64,000 nt of DNA. Origin: Calditrichota bacterium. Lineage in GTDB: Bacteria; Calditrichota; Calditrichia; Calditrichales; J004. Numbering within the stretch: position 1 is the first letter of the stretch; each line of letters begins with the position of its first letter. Both the position numbers and the translations under genes were made by a program. A model generated the notes under the pieces. That model was not told where the DNA came from. It made no database searches and saw nothing but the letters and a program-made list of their open reading frames with translations. The stretch lies in contig JABFGF010000003.1 of NCBI GenBank assembly GCA_013112635.1, positions 525,052 to 589,051 of the forward strand, given 5' to 3'. Positions 9,009-17,485 of the stretch are shown here, in pieces.

Positions 9009-9740
9009 ATGAGTAATTATTCGCATGTCAATTATGCCTCATTAACAATTGAGGATAAAAACCCTATAAAACGATTTCTGCAAAATAGACGGCTAAACCA
9101 TGGGTTGAAAGTTTTAGAGGATCATTCAATTGAATCAAAAATAAATATTCTGGATTATGGTTCAGGTGATGGTGAATTGAGCTTACGTATAAACAGAATC
9201 TTACCAAGATCAGATATTAACTGCTATGAGCCGGCGGATTATTTAAGACAACAAGCCGTTCAAAAGCTTTCAGAAAAAAAGCAGATTGAAGTTATTTCAA
9301 AAACGGACGGTTTAGAAAATAATTCATTTGATTTTATTTTTTGCCTGGAGGTTTTTGAACACCTTCCACCAAAGATAATCGAAAAAGAACTTCTTGAATT
9401 CAAAAGGCTTTTAAAACCAAATGGAAAACTTGTTTTAGGTATTCCAAATGAAATTTTTTTTGCAGCTTTATTTAAAGGGGCATTAAGGTTTAAAAGAAGA
9501 AATAATGATTCAGATGGAAGTTTAAAAAATATTTTCTTATCTGCAATTGGGATTCCACCAAAAGAAAGGCTGGAAGTTAAATTTGATGGGATGCCATATT
9601 TCTTGCGGCACATGGGTTTTGACTACAGGGTCTTTACAAAACAGCTTTTAAACCATTTTTCAATCGAAAAAAGATATGGAAGTCCTAATTTAAGATTACC
9701 TATTTTTTTAAATTTCGAAGTCTACCTCGTTTGTTCGTGA
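9009..9740 (+). CDS. Class I SAM-dependent methyltransferase
   Basis: 243 residues with a Rossmann-type SAM-binding core: motif I ILDYGSGDGELSL near residue 47, an acidic residue after strand 2 (NCYEPADYL), and FIFCLEVFEHLPP as motif IV. Residues after about 150 are lineage-specific and include a Lys/Arg-rich stretch (FKRRNN). The substrate cannot be deduced; distant similarity to lipid or glycan methyltransferases of the Methyltransf_11/23 type is plausible. Probably in an operon with Nif3. Confidence 0.8.
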   Translation: MSNYSHVNYASLTIEDKNPIKRFLQNRRLNHGLKVLEDHSIESKINILDYGSGDGELSLRINRILPRSDINCYEPADYLRQQAVQKLSEKKQIEVISKTDGLENNSFDFIFCLEVFEHLPPKIIEKELLEFKRLLKPNGKLVLGIPNEIFFAALFKGALRFKRRNNDSDGSLKNIFLSAIGIPPKERLEVKFDGMPYFLRHMGFDYRVFTKQLLNHFSIEKRYGSPNLRLPIFLNFEVYLVCS

Positions 9741-9873
9741 GTTAAGTTTTTTAAATGATTATATATAGGCTTAATAAAATATCGTAATGTAGATTTTAGA
9801 TGAAGGAGTTTATGTCTCGGGAGGTGTTTCGAAACTTCTAATGGTTTCAAAACTGATGTGCACTAAGTTCAAT

Positions 9874-10272
9874 TTATTTCACTAAATGTTTTATCAGTTT
9901 GTCATCAGCCTCAGGAAATTTATACTGATTTAGTTCACTTTTAGTGATCCAGCGAAAATCATCAATTTCAAGGCATTTAACTTCCTGATTTTCTTCAGTC
10001 AGATAACAATCATAGAAATACAGTTTTACGCGTTTCATTGAATACTCTGCGGTTTCTGTCCAGAATAGTTTACCAACTTTAATATCTAAATCAGTCTCTT
10101 CTTTTATCTCACGGGCAAGGGCAATTTTCTGCTCTTCACCATCTTCCACTTTGCCTCCTGGGAATTCCCATAATCCTGCCAGGTGAAATCCTTCAGGTCT
10201 TTTAGTAATTAAAAATTTGTTTTGGGAGTTGTGGATTATTGCAGCTACAACGTCAATTTCAAATCGATTCAT
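9874..10272 (-). CDS. Nudix hydrolase, MutT-like
   Basis: 132 residues. A complete Nudix box is present: GGKVEDGEEQKIALAREIKE continuing ETDLDI, following the Gx5Ex7REUxEExGU pattern except that the final Gly is Asp. The N-terminus DVVAAIIHNSQNKFLITKRP and the KRPEGFHLAGLWEFPGG context resemble MutT/CTP pyrophosphohydrolase-type enzymes that clean oxidised or modified nucleotides. It starts one base into the stop codon of the TPR gene (TAATG), so the two are translationally coupled. Confidence 0.88.
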   Translation of the reverse strand: MNRFEIDVVAAIIHNSQNKFLITKRPEGFHLAGLWEFPGGKVEDGEEQKIALAREIKEETDLDIKVGKLFWTETAEYSMKRVKLYFYDCYLTEENQEVKCLEIDDFRWITKSELNQYKFPEADDKLIKHLVK

Positions 10273-10757
10273 TAATTGTGTTTCGCAAGTAGTGATTGTA
10301 GTGCCTGTTCGGCTGGAGTGTAATTGTCATTTTCCTGAATAGCCATTTTATAACATTTTAAAGCTTCATCCCAATGGCCCTTAAATTCATACACGCGGCC
10401 AAGGTTTAGCCAGGGATAACAATAATTTTTATAATTTGGTGCATCAAGTGCTTTCTTTAGCCAATCCATCGCTTCATCAAATTTATTTTGCTGCAGCAGG
10501 TAGGCACCAATATCGTTATATGGATTGCCATAACTCGGGTCAAGATCGATGGCATGCTTACATTCTTCGATGGCCTTATCGTAAAGACCTTTTAAACTTA
10601 GAACCCAACCCAGATAAGTATAAGCTTTTGCTGATGGATAAAATTCAATTGAGCGTCTGTAAAAATGGGCAGCACGATCCAGATGACCGTTGTTTTGCAG
10701 AATAAAACCTTTTTCAAAAAAATCTTTGGCTATGTCTGATTTGTTGTTTTTGCCCAT
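10272..10757 (-). CDS. TPR-repeat protein
   Basis: 161 residues of about four tetratricopeptide repeats, for example YPSAKAYTYLGWVLSLKGLY, then CKHAIDLDPSYGNPYNDIGA and PWLNLGRVYEFKGHWDEALK. No signal peptide, so cytoplasmic. It is the first gene of a two-gene unit with the Nudix hydrolase, sharing the A of TAATG. It probably acts as a protein-interaction adaptor; the partner is unknown. Confidence 0.85.
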   Translation of the reverse strand: MGKNNKSDIAKDFFEKGFILQNNGHLDRAAHFYRRSIEFYPSAKAYTYLGWVLSLKGLYDKAIEECKHAIDLDPSYGNPYNDIGAYLLQQNKFDEAMDWLKKALDAPNYKNYCYPWLNLGRVYEFKGHWDEALKCYKMAIQENDNYTPAEQALQSLLAKHN

Positions 10758-10788
10758 ACATTTTAACGGTTTAAAATATTTGTTAGAG

Positions 10789-10868
10789 TTGTCATACTTA
10801 ACGCCAGTGAAGTATCCTTTCCGGGAAGTGGATTCTTCACTTTACTATGTAACGTTTCAGAATGACAA
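10789..10868. repeat. Dispersed palindromic element, full copy
   Basis: Bounded by TTGTCAT (10789) and ATGACAA (10862-10868) as inverted ends, with internal inverted segments GTGAAGTATCC and GGATTCTTCAC. It is the same family as the elements at 7109 and 12761. It lies between the TPR gene and prs. Confidence 0.75.
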
Positions 10869-10891
10869 TTGTAGGCTATAAAAAACATTAC

Positions 10892-11938
10892 TTACCTCAA
10901 TAACTCCGACACAGATCTCTTGGTGTTGATATGATAAATCACTTTGGCAAAAAGTGGTGCTATGGAAACTTCATCATACCATTCATTTCTTTTCAGAAAA
11001 TCCTTACCATGCATTACTGCGTCTGTTCCAATAATTCGGGTGATTACCCCTTCTTCATAAGCCTTGCTCATAATTTCTTCTGCATGCCCGTTAAAAAATG
11101 GCAGGGAACAGGTTATGTAAATATTTCCGGCGCCTTTATCTTTCAGCAATTTTGCCGCATTAACCATTGTACCACCTGTGCTAATCATGTCATCGGGTAT
11201 CAAAACATCTTTTCCGGTTACATCACCCACCAGACGCATACTTTCAATTGTACTGGCTTTGGAATAGTCGCGTGCTTTATCCACAATCGCAAGATCGGTT
11301 TCCATGGTTTTAGAGTAAAAGCGGGCTTTTTCTGCTCCTCCTACATCCGGGGCTGTAATGACCAAGTTATCTGTTTTATAATTGTTTTTAAAATGTGTTA
11401 ACAGTGTACGCGATGCATGCAAATCTTCCATGCGTGCAGTTGTAAAAAAGCCCATAATCGCTTCGGCATGAACATCCAAAGTTATTACCCGGTTTGCACC
11501 GGATACTTCTAAAAACTGTGCAACCTGCTTTGCCGTGATTCCTTCCCGGGTTTTTTTTCGTTCCTGGCGCGAATATGCATATTGTGGCATTACGACAGAA
11601 ATCGAATCAGCATCGGATTGGTAAGCGGCGTGGACAGCTGTAAACAATGCCATCAAATTGTCATTTATTGATTTTTCGGATCGTGGATCATCAAAACACT
11701 GAACGATATAATGGTCATCGCCACGTATGTTTTCAGAAATTTCACTTTTAATTTCGCCATTCCCAAAAGTGATTTCACGAGAAGTGGTCCGGCGAATCTG
11801 AATTATATCGCCCTCACCTCTAATTTTTTGATTAAGGGATTTGATTATCCGTTCGGCAAAATCTATCCCGGAATCACAGGCTGAGATGCTGAGCGCGCCG
11901 CGTTCACCTTTTCGTTTATGGAGAAATGTCTGGGTCAT
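10892..11938 (-). CDS. prs: Ribose-phosphate pyrophosphokinase (PRPP synthetase), divergent
   Basis: 348 residues; it makes PRPP from ribose 5-phosphate and ATP for nucleotide, His and Trp synthesis. Aligned motifs: MPQYAYSRQERKKTREGITA (catalytic/ATP region), TLDVHAEAIMGFF (divalent metal region) and the PRPP-binding loop IPDDMISTGGTMVNAAKLL. Classical bacterial enzymes read DDMIDTGGT and DLHADQIQGFF, so this is a divergent member, with an N-terminal extension relative to the usual length of about 315. It is 12 bases downstream of the inositol-phosphatase gene on the same strand and probably cotranscribed with it. Confidence 0.88.
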   Translation of the reverse strand: MTQTFLHKRKGERGALSISACDSGIDFAERIIKSLNQKIRGEGDIIQIRRTTSREITFGNGEIKSEISENIRGDDHYIVQCFDDPRSEKSINDNLMALFTAVHAAYQSDADSISVVMPQYAYSRQERKKTREGITAKQVAQFLEVSGANRVITLDVHAEAIMGFFTTARMEDLHASRTLLTHFKNNYKTDNLVITAPDVGGAEKARFYSKTMETDLAIVDKARDYSKASTIESMRLVGDVTGKDVLIPDDMISTGGTMVNAAKLLKDKGAGNIYITCSLPFFNGHAEEIMSKAYEEGVITRIIGTDAVMHGKDFLKRNEWYDEVSIAPLFAKVIYHINTKRSVSELLR

Positions 11939-11950
11939 TTAAATATCCTC

Positions 11951-12751
11951 TTAAATTGTTTTAAAAAACGGAAAACTGCGGCGAATAATTTCACCTAAAT
12001 TTTCATGTATTTTTGTATTTGATGCAAGAACGTAAGAGCTGTTCATATAATAAGGCTTATTCCAAAAATCTGTGATTGTACCGCCGGCTTCTTTTATTAA
12101 AATTGAACCTGCCGCCATATCCCATGGTTTTAAACCAATTTCCCAATAGCCGTCAAATTTGCCACTGGCGATATAAGCCAGATCTATTGCAGCTGCACCA
12201 AGCCGTCTTGCTCCAATGCTTTGTTCAAAAATCCCTGCAAAGACTTCAAGATATTCTTTTAAAATGTGTTTATTTTTAAATGGAAATCCCGTTGCAATAA
12301 AACTTTCCGTTAAAGTTTCTGTCTGTGAAACCCGGATTGGCTTACCATTAAAAAATGCTCCTTGTCCTTTTTCGGCCCAAAACATTTCATTTGTGATTGG
12401 GTTATAGACAACACCACAAATTATTTCATCATCAAATTCCAGGCCAATTGAAACCGCAAAAACCGGGATATTATGCAAGTAATTTGTTGTACCATCCAAA
12501 GGATCAATAATCCAGCGATAAGAATTTTTTAGCGCATCTGTTCCGCTCTCCTCAGCAAGTATTTCATGCTTGGGAAAAGCCGACCGGATTATTTCAATAA
12601 TTTTCTTTTCAGAGCTTTCATCAACAAAACTTAGGAAATCGACGGAGGATTTTTTGCGAATCTCACTTTGCTGAACTTTGCCAAAGTTTCCAGTTAATAT
12701 TTTTCCGGCTTCTATGGCTGCTGTTTTGGCTGTCTCGAGAAAATTGGTCAT
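11951..12751 (-). CDS. Inositol monophosphatase family protein (SuhB-like)
   Basis: 266 residues of the FIG superfamily. Metal-site motifs are present: AEESGT, IDPLDGTTNYLHNIPVFAVS and KPWDMAAGSILIKEAGG. It hydrolyses inositol phosphates or related sugar phosphates with Mg2+; bacterial SuhB proteins also have moonlighting roles in rRNA transcription. The sequence does not decide which role applies. It lies upstream of prs on the same strand. The preceding gene encodes a second FIG-family phosphatase of a different subfamily, separated by a palindromic repeat and a terminator. Confidence 0.9.
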   Translation of the reverse strand: MTNFLETAKTAAIEAGKILTGNFGKVQQSEIRKKSSVDFLSFVDESSEKKIIEIIRSAFPKHEILAEESGTDALKNSYRWIIDPLDGTTNYLHNIPVFAVSIGLEFDDEIICGVVYNPITNEMFWAEKGQGAFFNGKPIRVSQTETLTESFIATGFPFKNKHILKEYLEVFAGIFEQSIGARRLGAAAIDLAYIASGKFDGYWEIGLKPWDMAAGSILIKEAGGTITDFWNKPYYMNSSYVLASNTKIHENLGEIIRRSFPFFKTI

Positions 12752-12760
12752 ATTCCAAAC

Positions 12761-12851
12761 TTGTCATTCAGAGCGTAATGCAATGGAGTGAAGAATCTCA
12801 TGATTTTAATTGAGTTAACCATTTGTGGATGCTTCGTTCCTCAGCATGACA
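12761..12851. repeat. Dispersed palindromic element, degenerate full copy
   Basis: Starts TTGTCATTCAGAGCG, contains GTGAAGAATCT, and ends with the inverted counterpart GATGCTTCGTTCC then CAGCATGACA. Same family as 7109 and 10789. It lies between the two phosphatase genes. Confidence 0.7.
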
Positions 12852-12856
12852 CCTAT

Positions 12857-12890
12857 AAAAAAAGCCTTGCAGGCAAACACCCACAAGGCT
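12857..12890 (-). terminator. Intrinsic terminator of the bisphosphate nucleotidase gene
   Basis: On the minus strand, AGCCTTG and CAAGGCT form a 7-bp stem around a 14-base loop, followed by seven U residues. It begins 4 bases after the stop codon of the gene at 12895. Confidence 0.8.
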
Positions 12891-12894
12891 CAAA

Positions 12895-13839
12895 TTAATT
12901 TACATTTTCCAAAACCATGTCGTGGAATTGACCATTTGTGCCAATCACGCCACGGTTATTTTTTAGTTTTTTTCCCTGGCTAAAATCCAGTGGATTGCCA
13001 TTTATATCGCTGATAATTCCACCTGCTTCTTCTACAATTATTACGCCGGCCGCATGGTCCCATATCTTTTCACGATAATCGGGCATTTCCGGCTTTGGCA
13101 GCCTCAAATAAACTTCTGCTTTGCCTTGGGCCAGAACGGCATATTTTACCTGGCTGTCTACACGTACCGAATCTTTGCGCTCTCCAAAGGCATCAATTAT
13201 TTTAGCTTGTGCACCATGGTTGGCATGTCCGGTTTCCACACTTTCCAGAAAGCGTACTTTTTCATCCGGGTTTTGATTGGAGACATTTATATCGCGTGAA
13301 CTGTCCATGGAGAAATTGCAAGCTACTGAACCGTCTCCTTTTGTGGCATATAAAAGTGTGCCTTGGTTTTGATCATCATAATCAAGGTTTGGGCAGCCCA
13401 ACACGCCAAGAACAATTTCACCATTTTTAATTAGGGCCAATGCCACCGCATATTGTTCGCCACGCAAAAATCCTTTAGTGCCGTCAATAGGATCCAAAGT
13501 CCAAAACAGATCATTGGCTTCCCCGTTACCTAAATCGATGGCATCAATTATCTGATCGTTATGCCAATCGCCTAAAAACGATTTAATTTTATCTAACAGT
13601 GATTTGTTTTCTGCTTCTTTTAATGAGCCGGAATCTTCTTCGCCAACAATTGGGATATCCGGAAATTGTTCATTTAATATGCTGCACACAATTGCCTGAG
13701 ATGCATAATCTGCAATTGTTACCGGGCTTTTATCTTTTTTTGTGATGCTGTCTTCGCTAACAAGCTGCGCCTGAATTTCGCTGCAAATCATTGAGGCGGC
13801 TGTAACCGCTTTAATAGCACTGTTTAGATATTTTTCCAT
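12895..13839 (-). CDS. 3'(2'),5'-bisphosphate nucleotidase (HAL2/CysQ-like)
   Basis: 314 residues of the FIG superfamily: IVGEEDSG, LDPIDGTKGFLRGEQYAVAL (the GTKGFLRG form is typical of PAP phosphatases) and KIWDHAAGVIIVEEAGG. The length and motif spelling resemble yeast HAL2/plant SAL1, which convert 3'-phosphoadenosine 5'-phosphate to AMP, more than short CysQ. It would remove the by-product of sulfate assimilation or sulfotransfer. No sulfur genes are adjacent. Monocistronic, with a terminator. Confidence 0.88.
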   Translation of the reverse strand: MEKYLNSAIKAVTAASMICSEIQAQLVSEDSITKKDKSPVTIADYASQAIVCSILNEQFPDIPIVGEEDSGSLKEAENKSLLDKIKSFLGDWHNDQIIDAIDLGNGEANDLFWTLDPIDGTKGFLRGEQYAVALALIKNGEIVLGVLGCPNLDYDDQNQGTLLYATKGDGSVACNFSMDSSRDINVSNQNPDEKVRFLESVETGHANHGAQAKIIDAFGERKDSVRVDSQVKYAVLAQGKAEVYLRLPKPEMPDYREKIWDHAAGVIIVEEAGGIISDINGNPLDFSQGKKLKNNRGVIGTNGQFHDMVLENVN

Positions 13840-13953
13840 CCATGAATCCGATCTGTTTGAGAGGTGATTTGTTGTGGCGCAAAATTACAGTTATTAGGAT
13901 TGGAAAGCAAAGGAAGTTGACATGAAAATTTTTTATTGAAAAGGAGAATATAT

Positions 13954-14736
13954 TTAATATTCAGTGTTCAAAATCCAGTTAACTATCATTTCATCAGACA
14001 TCAATTTTCCAATTACCCGGTAGTCGGAGTCCTTCAAAGGATTATCTGTGTTTAGCTTTTCAGACATAACTCCAATTTCCGGCTGATAGTAATTTGAATG
14101 AACAAAACTTGTTTTATTATTTTTTACAATGATGAACCCGACATGACTATCAAGCCCGACTAAGTAAAGGCCATCTCCAGCATCTTGAAGATGTTTTTCT
14201 ACTTCAGAAATTGGTCTGTTTGAAAAACGTTTGATATTATTCTTGGCAAGTTTTTTAATGAATACTTCCGATGCGGACTGCGCCCATTGAACTCTTGGAA
14301 TATTAAATCCAACATCGGTTAAGATATTTGTTACAAAATAACCACAGGCAATTTTTCCCTGTCCTGGTATTCTGGTTGCCCCATTAAAATCCCATTCTGT
14401 TCCATACCAAAAAGGAAAAATATCAGATGCTATTGTTTTGATTAAGAATTTTCTTGCCTGGTTGACGATTGAATCTTTTGTTGTGGAATCGGAGATAGTA
14501 TATAATTTTTTTATTTCCTCTCTTTGAACCACTATTTCCTGAATAACAGTTGAATACTCCTTTACTTCAGTTTGTCCGTTGCTGGGAACTGCTGAAAAAA
14601 GGGATACTATTATTATTATTATCAAGAATTTATTGGATATGAGATTTTTGTCCAGAAAAGTTTTCCTTTTGTTGATTATCTCGTTGATTGATCCACCTTT
14701 TTTAGCACAAATTTTGTTTGGAACCTTCCATACCAT
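13954..14736 (-). CDS. Secreted NlpC/P60- or CHAP-like protein, start uncertain
   Basis: Up to 260 residues. After a basic stretch comes a strong hydrophobic signal segment (KFLIIIIIVSLFSAVPSNG, about 36-54). The mature part contains GKIACGYFVTNILTDVG, then LDSHVGFIIV and SFVHSNYY. This Cys...His pattern suggests a papain-like amidase or peptidase acting on the cell wall, but I do not recognise a named family. The only ATG (14736) overlaps the upstream lipoprotein gene by 61 bases and gives an overlong n-region. A start nearer the signal segment, using a non-ATG codon after AAAGGA, is possible. Confidence 0.6.
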   Translation of the reverse strand: MVWKVPNKICAKKGGSINEIINKRKTFLDKNLISNKFLIIIIIVSLFSAVPSNGQTEVKEYSTVIQEIVVQREEIKKLYTISDSTTKDSIVNQARKFLIKTIASDIFPFWYGTEWDFNGATRIPGQGKIACGYFVTNILTDVGFNIPRVQWAQSASEVFIKKLAKNNIKRFSNRPISEVEKHLQDAGDGLYLVGLDSHVGFIIVKNNKTSFVHSNYYQPEIGVMSEKLNTDNPLKDSDYRVIGKLMSDEMIVNWILNTEY

Positions 14737-15224
14737 GCAGGTCGCGTTCCATCAGGATAAATTTCATCAAACATTGTTAAATCCATTTTATTGTTTTCTA
14801 TCTTGAACCGATAAAACTGTTTACCGCCCTCAAAACCAGGAACTTTGGCGATCTTTGCCGTTGTGGTTATTGTTGAATCAGAGTATCTGTAATCTCCACA
14901 ATTAAAAACTATCGATTTAAACCCTGATAATATTTCGGGGTCGGTTGGTTGGGATAGATTTTGGAAAGGAACCCTTGGAACGTCTGTTGGAGTCCACATG
15001 ATTGAATAGCTATCAGCAGTTAATATTAACATTCCTGGTTGGGCTTTTTCGATTGAAAAGGTTGTGTCCTTGGTAATCCAATGGATTGATTGCATTTCCC
15101 AGGTTCCTAAAAATGTAGGGTTTTTAATATCCTGCTGTTTTTCTTGAGAATAATTCTGACAGGAGCAGAGCACCATGATAAGAAATAATAAAAATGTGGT
15201 TGTAAAAATTAGTTTTGAACTCAT
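14676..15224 (-). CDS. Lipocalin-like lipoprotein
   Basis: 182 residues with a lipoprotein signal (lipobox VLCSC, Cys about 21-22). FLGTWEMQSIHW follows, then SYSIMWTPTDVPR and PDGTRPAWYGRFQTKFVLKK, a single beta-barrel-like domain resembling the lipocalin-like (Lipocalin_5) group. It is probably anchored at an envelope membrane; the ligand is unknown. The next gene begins inside its 3' end, suggesting coupled expression. Confidence 0.7.
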   Translation of the reverse strand: MSSKLIFTTTFLLFLIMVLCSCQNYSQEKQQDIKNPTFLGTWEMQSIHWITKDTTFSIEKAQPGMLILTADSYSIMWTPTDVPRVPFQNLSQPTDPEILSGFKSIVFNCGDYRYSDSTITTTAKIAKVPGFEGGKQFYRFKIENNKMDLTMFDEIYPDGTRPAWYGRFQTKFVLKKVDQSTR

Positions 15225-15366
15225 TGTTTTTCCCTTCTCAACATTATGTAAGCTTTCTAATTGTAGTAATTGGTTGATTAGTGCCCTTCGATTATATGTC
15301 CGGTCTGGTTTTGAATTATAGCTTTGTGGTTGCAGTTATTTCCTGAGATATTATTTGTAAGTTGAT

Positions 15367-15732
15367 TTAAGGTTGCCTTAATATTTTTTCCATCTTTCTG
15401 CCTTTGGCCAATTCGTCAACCAACTTGTCCAGGTACCTCACTTGTTGTGTTAAAGGTGTTTCAATCTCTTCTATGCGGTAGCCGCAAATAACGCCTTTAA
15501 TCAATTCCGCATTTGGATTTAATTTTGCTTGTGCAAAGAATGTTTTAAAAGTCGCTTTTTCATCAATTAGCTGTTGAAGCTTTTCGTTATCAAAGCTGGT
15601 CAGCCACTCAATCACCTGTAGCAACTCTGCTTTGGTCCGGCCTTTCTTCTCGACTTTTGTGATATAGTGTGGATACACTGAGGCGAAAGTCATTTTTGCG
15701 ATCCGCTCATCATGTTCGGGTGTTGTTGTCAT
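15367..15732 (-). CDS. DUF2200 family protein
   Basis: 121 residues. [20 protein letters not shown] followed by [16 protein letters not shown], and near the end [31 protein letters not shown], match the DUF2200 family. It is a small cytoplasmic protein of unknown function. It follows the methyltransferase gene at a spacing of 16 bases and is probably in the same transcript. AGGAGAT precedes the ATG. Confidence 0.85.
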   Translation of the reverse strand: MTTTPEHDERIAKMTFASVYPHYITKVEKKGRTKAELLQVIEWLTSFDNEKLQQLIDEKATFKTFFAQAKLNPNAELIKGVICGYRIEEIETPLTQQVRYLDKLVDELAKGRKMEKILRQP

Positions 15733-15748
15733 ACCTAATCTCCTGGGA

Positions 15749-16336
15749 TTATTTTATTATTTCAATTTTGTAAATTTTAATAAGGGGATCGAAAGTGTCA
15801 ATTTTGGTGTACTGAATATTTTCAATGGAATTTATTAACCCTTCAGTGAAGCCATTTTTTTTATAACTATTATAATTATGGTAATGTCCTGTAAACCTTT
15901 GGTCCAACCACAGCAGTGTGTTCTGTCTGCGATTTTCAGGTTTTGAAAATCCACACACAATAATTGTTTTTGAAGTACCAATAATTCTTTTTAATAATTC
16001 CTTTGTTTCGGTCCATGGCAGTACATGGAAAAACAGACTTGCTATTGAATAATCAATTTTTGTTTCAGGTAAAAACTCTTTTGATAAATCTTTTATTTCA
16101 AATTCAAGATTGTTAATACCCTCTTTTTTTTTACGTTTAGCGCAATATGCAATCAATGGTTCCGATATATCCAGGCCAATCCCTGTGTGAATTTTTCCTG
16201 ATAGATTAAAAAGTAAATCGCCATTTCCACATCCAAACTCTACCACAGTTGAATTTGGCTCAACAAGTTCTGTAATTTGCTGACGTATAGGACGTAAGTA
16301 TTTGTCTACCGTATTTGCTTTAAATGTTCCTATCAT
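15749..16336 (-). CDS. Class I SAM-dependent methyltransferase
   Basis: 195 residues with motif [18 protein letters not shown] (residues about 27-43), [20 protein letters not shown] as the acidic strand-2 region, and [13 protein letters not shown] as motif IV. It is a short Methyltransf_25/11-type protein with unknown substrate. Upstream partner of DUF2200. Confidence 0.8.
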   Translation of the reverse strand: MIGTFKANTVDKYLRPIRQQITELVEPNSTVVEFGCGNGDLLFNLSGKIHTGIGLDISEPLIAYCAKRKKKEGINNLEFEIKDLSKEFLPETKIDYSIASLFFHVLPWTETKELLKRIIGTSKTIIVCGFSKPENRRQNTLLWLDQRFTGHYHNYNSYKKNGFTEGLINSIENIQYTKIDTFDPLIKIYKIEIIK

Positions 16337-16422
16337 ATTAATTACTATTTGACAATTTTTTTTTTGCCGCTAAACTATCATATATAAAATAAAATGTAAA
16401 ATAATAAGACACATCCATGATG

Positions 16423-17256
16423 TTAAAAAGGTTTTGGGTTAAAGCCAATTCCAAAACTTATACCCGGACCTTTAAAATTTTTCGAAACTAAATACGACAA
16501 ATTAATTGAAAATTTAATATTTCTTTCAATTACATATGAACCTATAGAAGCACCAAAGGCAAAGGGATCATCAGAATTAATCCCAAATACCGCACCTGCA
16601 TCTATGGACCATATAGTCTTCGGAATTTGTATTAAATCAAATCTTGAAGCTATATAATAAAAGCGTGAAGTCTCTCTCTTATCGTATCCGAACTCAGCAG
16701 GCCTGAAATTGATAAATAAGAAATTATTAACACCTAAACCAAAATAGTAACCTGGCTTTAGGGTAAATTCAATTTCCAGTGATTGGTTAACCAAATTATC
16801 CGAAACTATACCAATGTTTGATTTAAAAAAAACACCATTCTTTAAAGGGGGTTTGATAATCTCTTCATTTAAATATGCTTCTCCTGTTTCTGGAAAATTC
16901 AGAACTTCGAGCACACTAGTTGCATTATATTCAATGTTGTTTACACTAATTAAAAATACTGAATCAGGCCCGTCAGAATTCACAAACATTAAGTAGTTGT
17001 CAGACTCAGCTAATACCTTACATTTTATTCGGCTCGAATCATTTAAATAAACAAAGTCTGCTCTTGAAAAGATAAATGATTTTATAAACTCTTTCGGAAC
17101 TATCCTTATTATCGGCCCTTTTTTTATACTTACATTTTGATCGGTTGAATGAGTTATTATTCCTTCATAGGCCTGGTCATTTATTAGTAAAATTGAATCA
17201 GCAATTAATTTGTTAACAGTTATGAATGTGAAAATTAGTAAGATTATATTTTTCAT
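16423..17256 (-). CDS. Secreted protein of unknown function, possible small beta-barrel
   Basis: 277 residues with a signal peptide (MKNIILLIFTFITVNKLIAD). The N-terminal half, about 20-110, has short beta-rich segments (YEGIITHSTDQNVSIKKG, DSSRIKCKVLAES) like envelope proteins that begin with an LxxG-type anti-parallel motif. The C-terminal half is alternating beta strands with Phe/Tyr/Gly-rich turns, ending PGISFGIGFNPKPF with a terminal Phe, which suggests an outer-membrane barrel. I do not recognise a family. Stand-alone gene divergent from the macroglobulin gene. Confidence 0.65.
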   Translation of the reverse strand: MKNIILLIFTFITVNKLIADSILLINDQAYEGIITHSTDQNVSIKKGPIIRIVPKEFIKSFIFSRADFVYLNDSSRIKCKVLAESDNYLMFVNSDGPDSVFLISVNNIEYNATSVLEVLNFPETGEAYLNEEIIKPPLKNGVFFKSNIGIVSDNLVNQSLEIEFTLKPGYYFGLGVNNFLFINFRPAEFGYDKRETSRFYYIASRFDLIQIPKTIWSIDAGAVFGINSDDPFAFGASIGSYVIERNIKFSINLSYLVSKNFKGPGISFGIGFNPKPF

Positions 17257-17485
17257 GGATTAATTTTAACAATTCTTAAACAACTTTACTTGGATTCAAT
17301 TAATAAAAACAACAATTGATGTTATAATTTAACAGTTATGGAGCAAGTTACAAAATACACCTGATATAATCTCACAATCTGGCCATTTCTACCTTTTTTC
17401 TTTCTTGCCACGTTGGTATATTGCGTTAAGCGTTTCTCTCAAATTTCAAATACTATCTTTTTTACAAAACCAAGCGGGGCATCCA

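Noticed and set aside
10931..11401. 156-codon plus-strand frame inside prs
   Set aside because: Antisense shadow with Cys/His/Phe-rich, non-protein-like composition; prs on the other strand has clear motifs.
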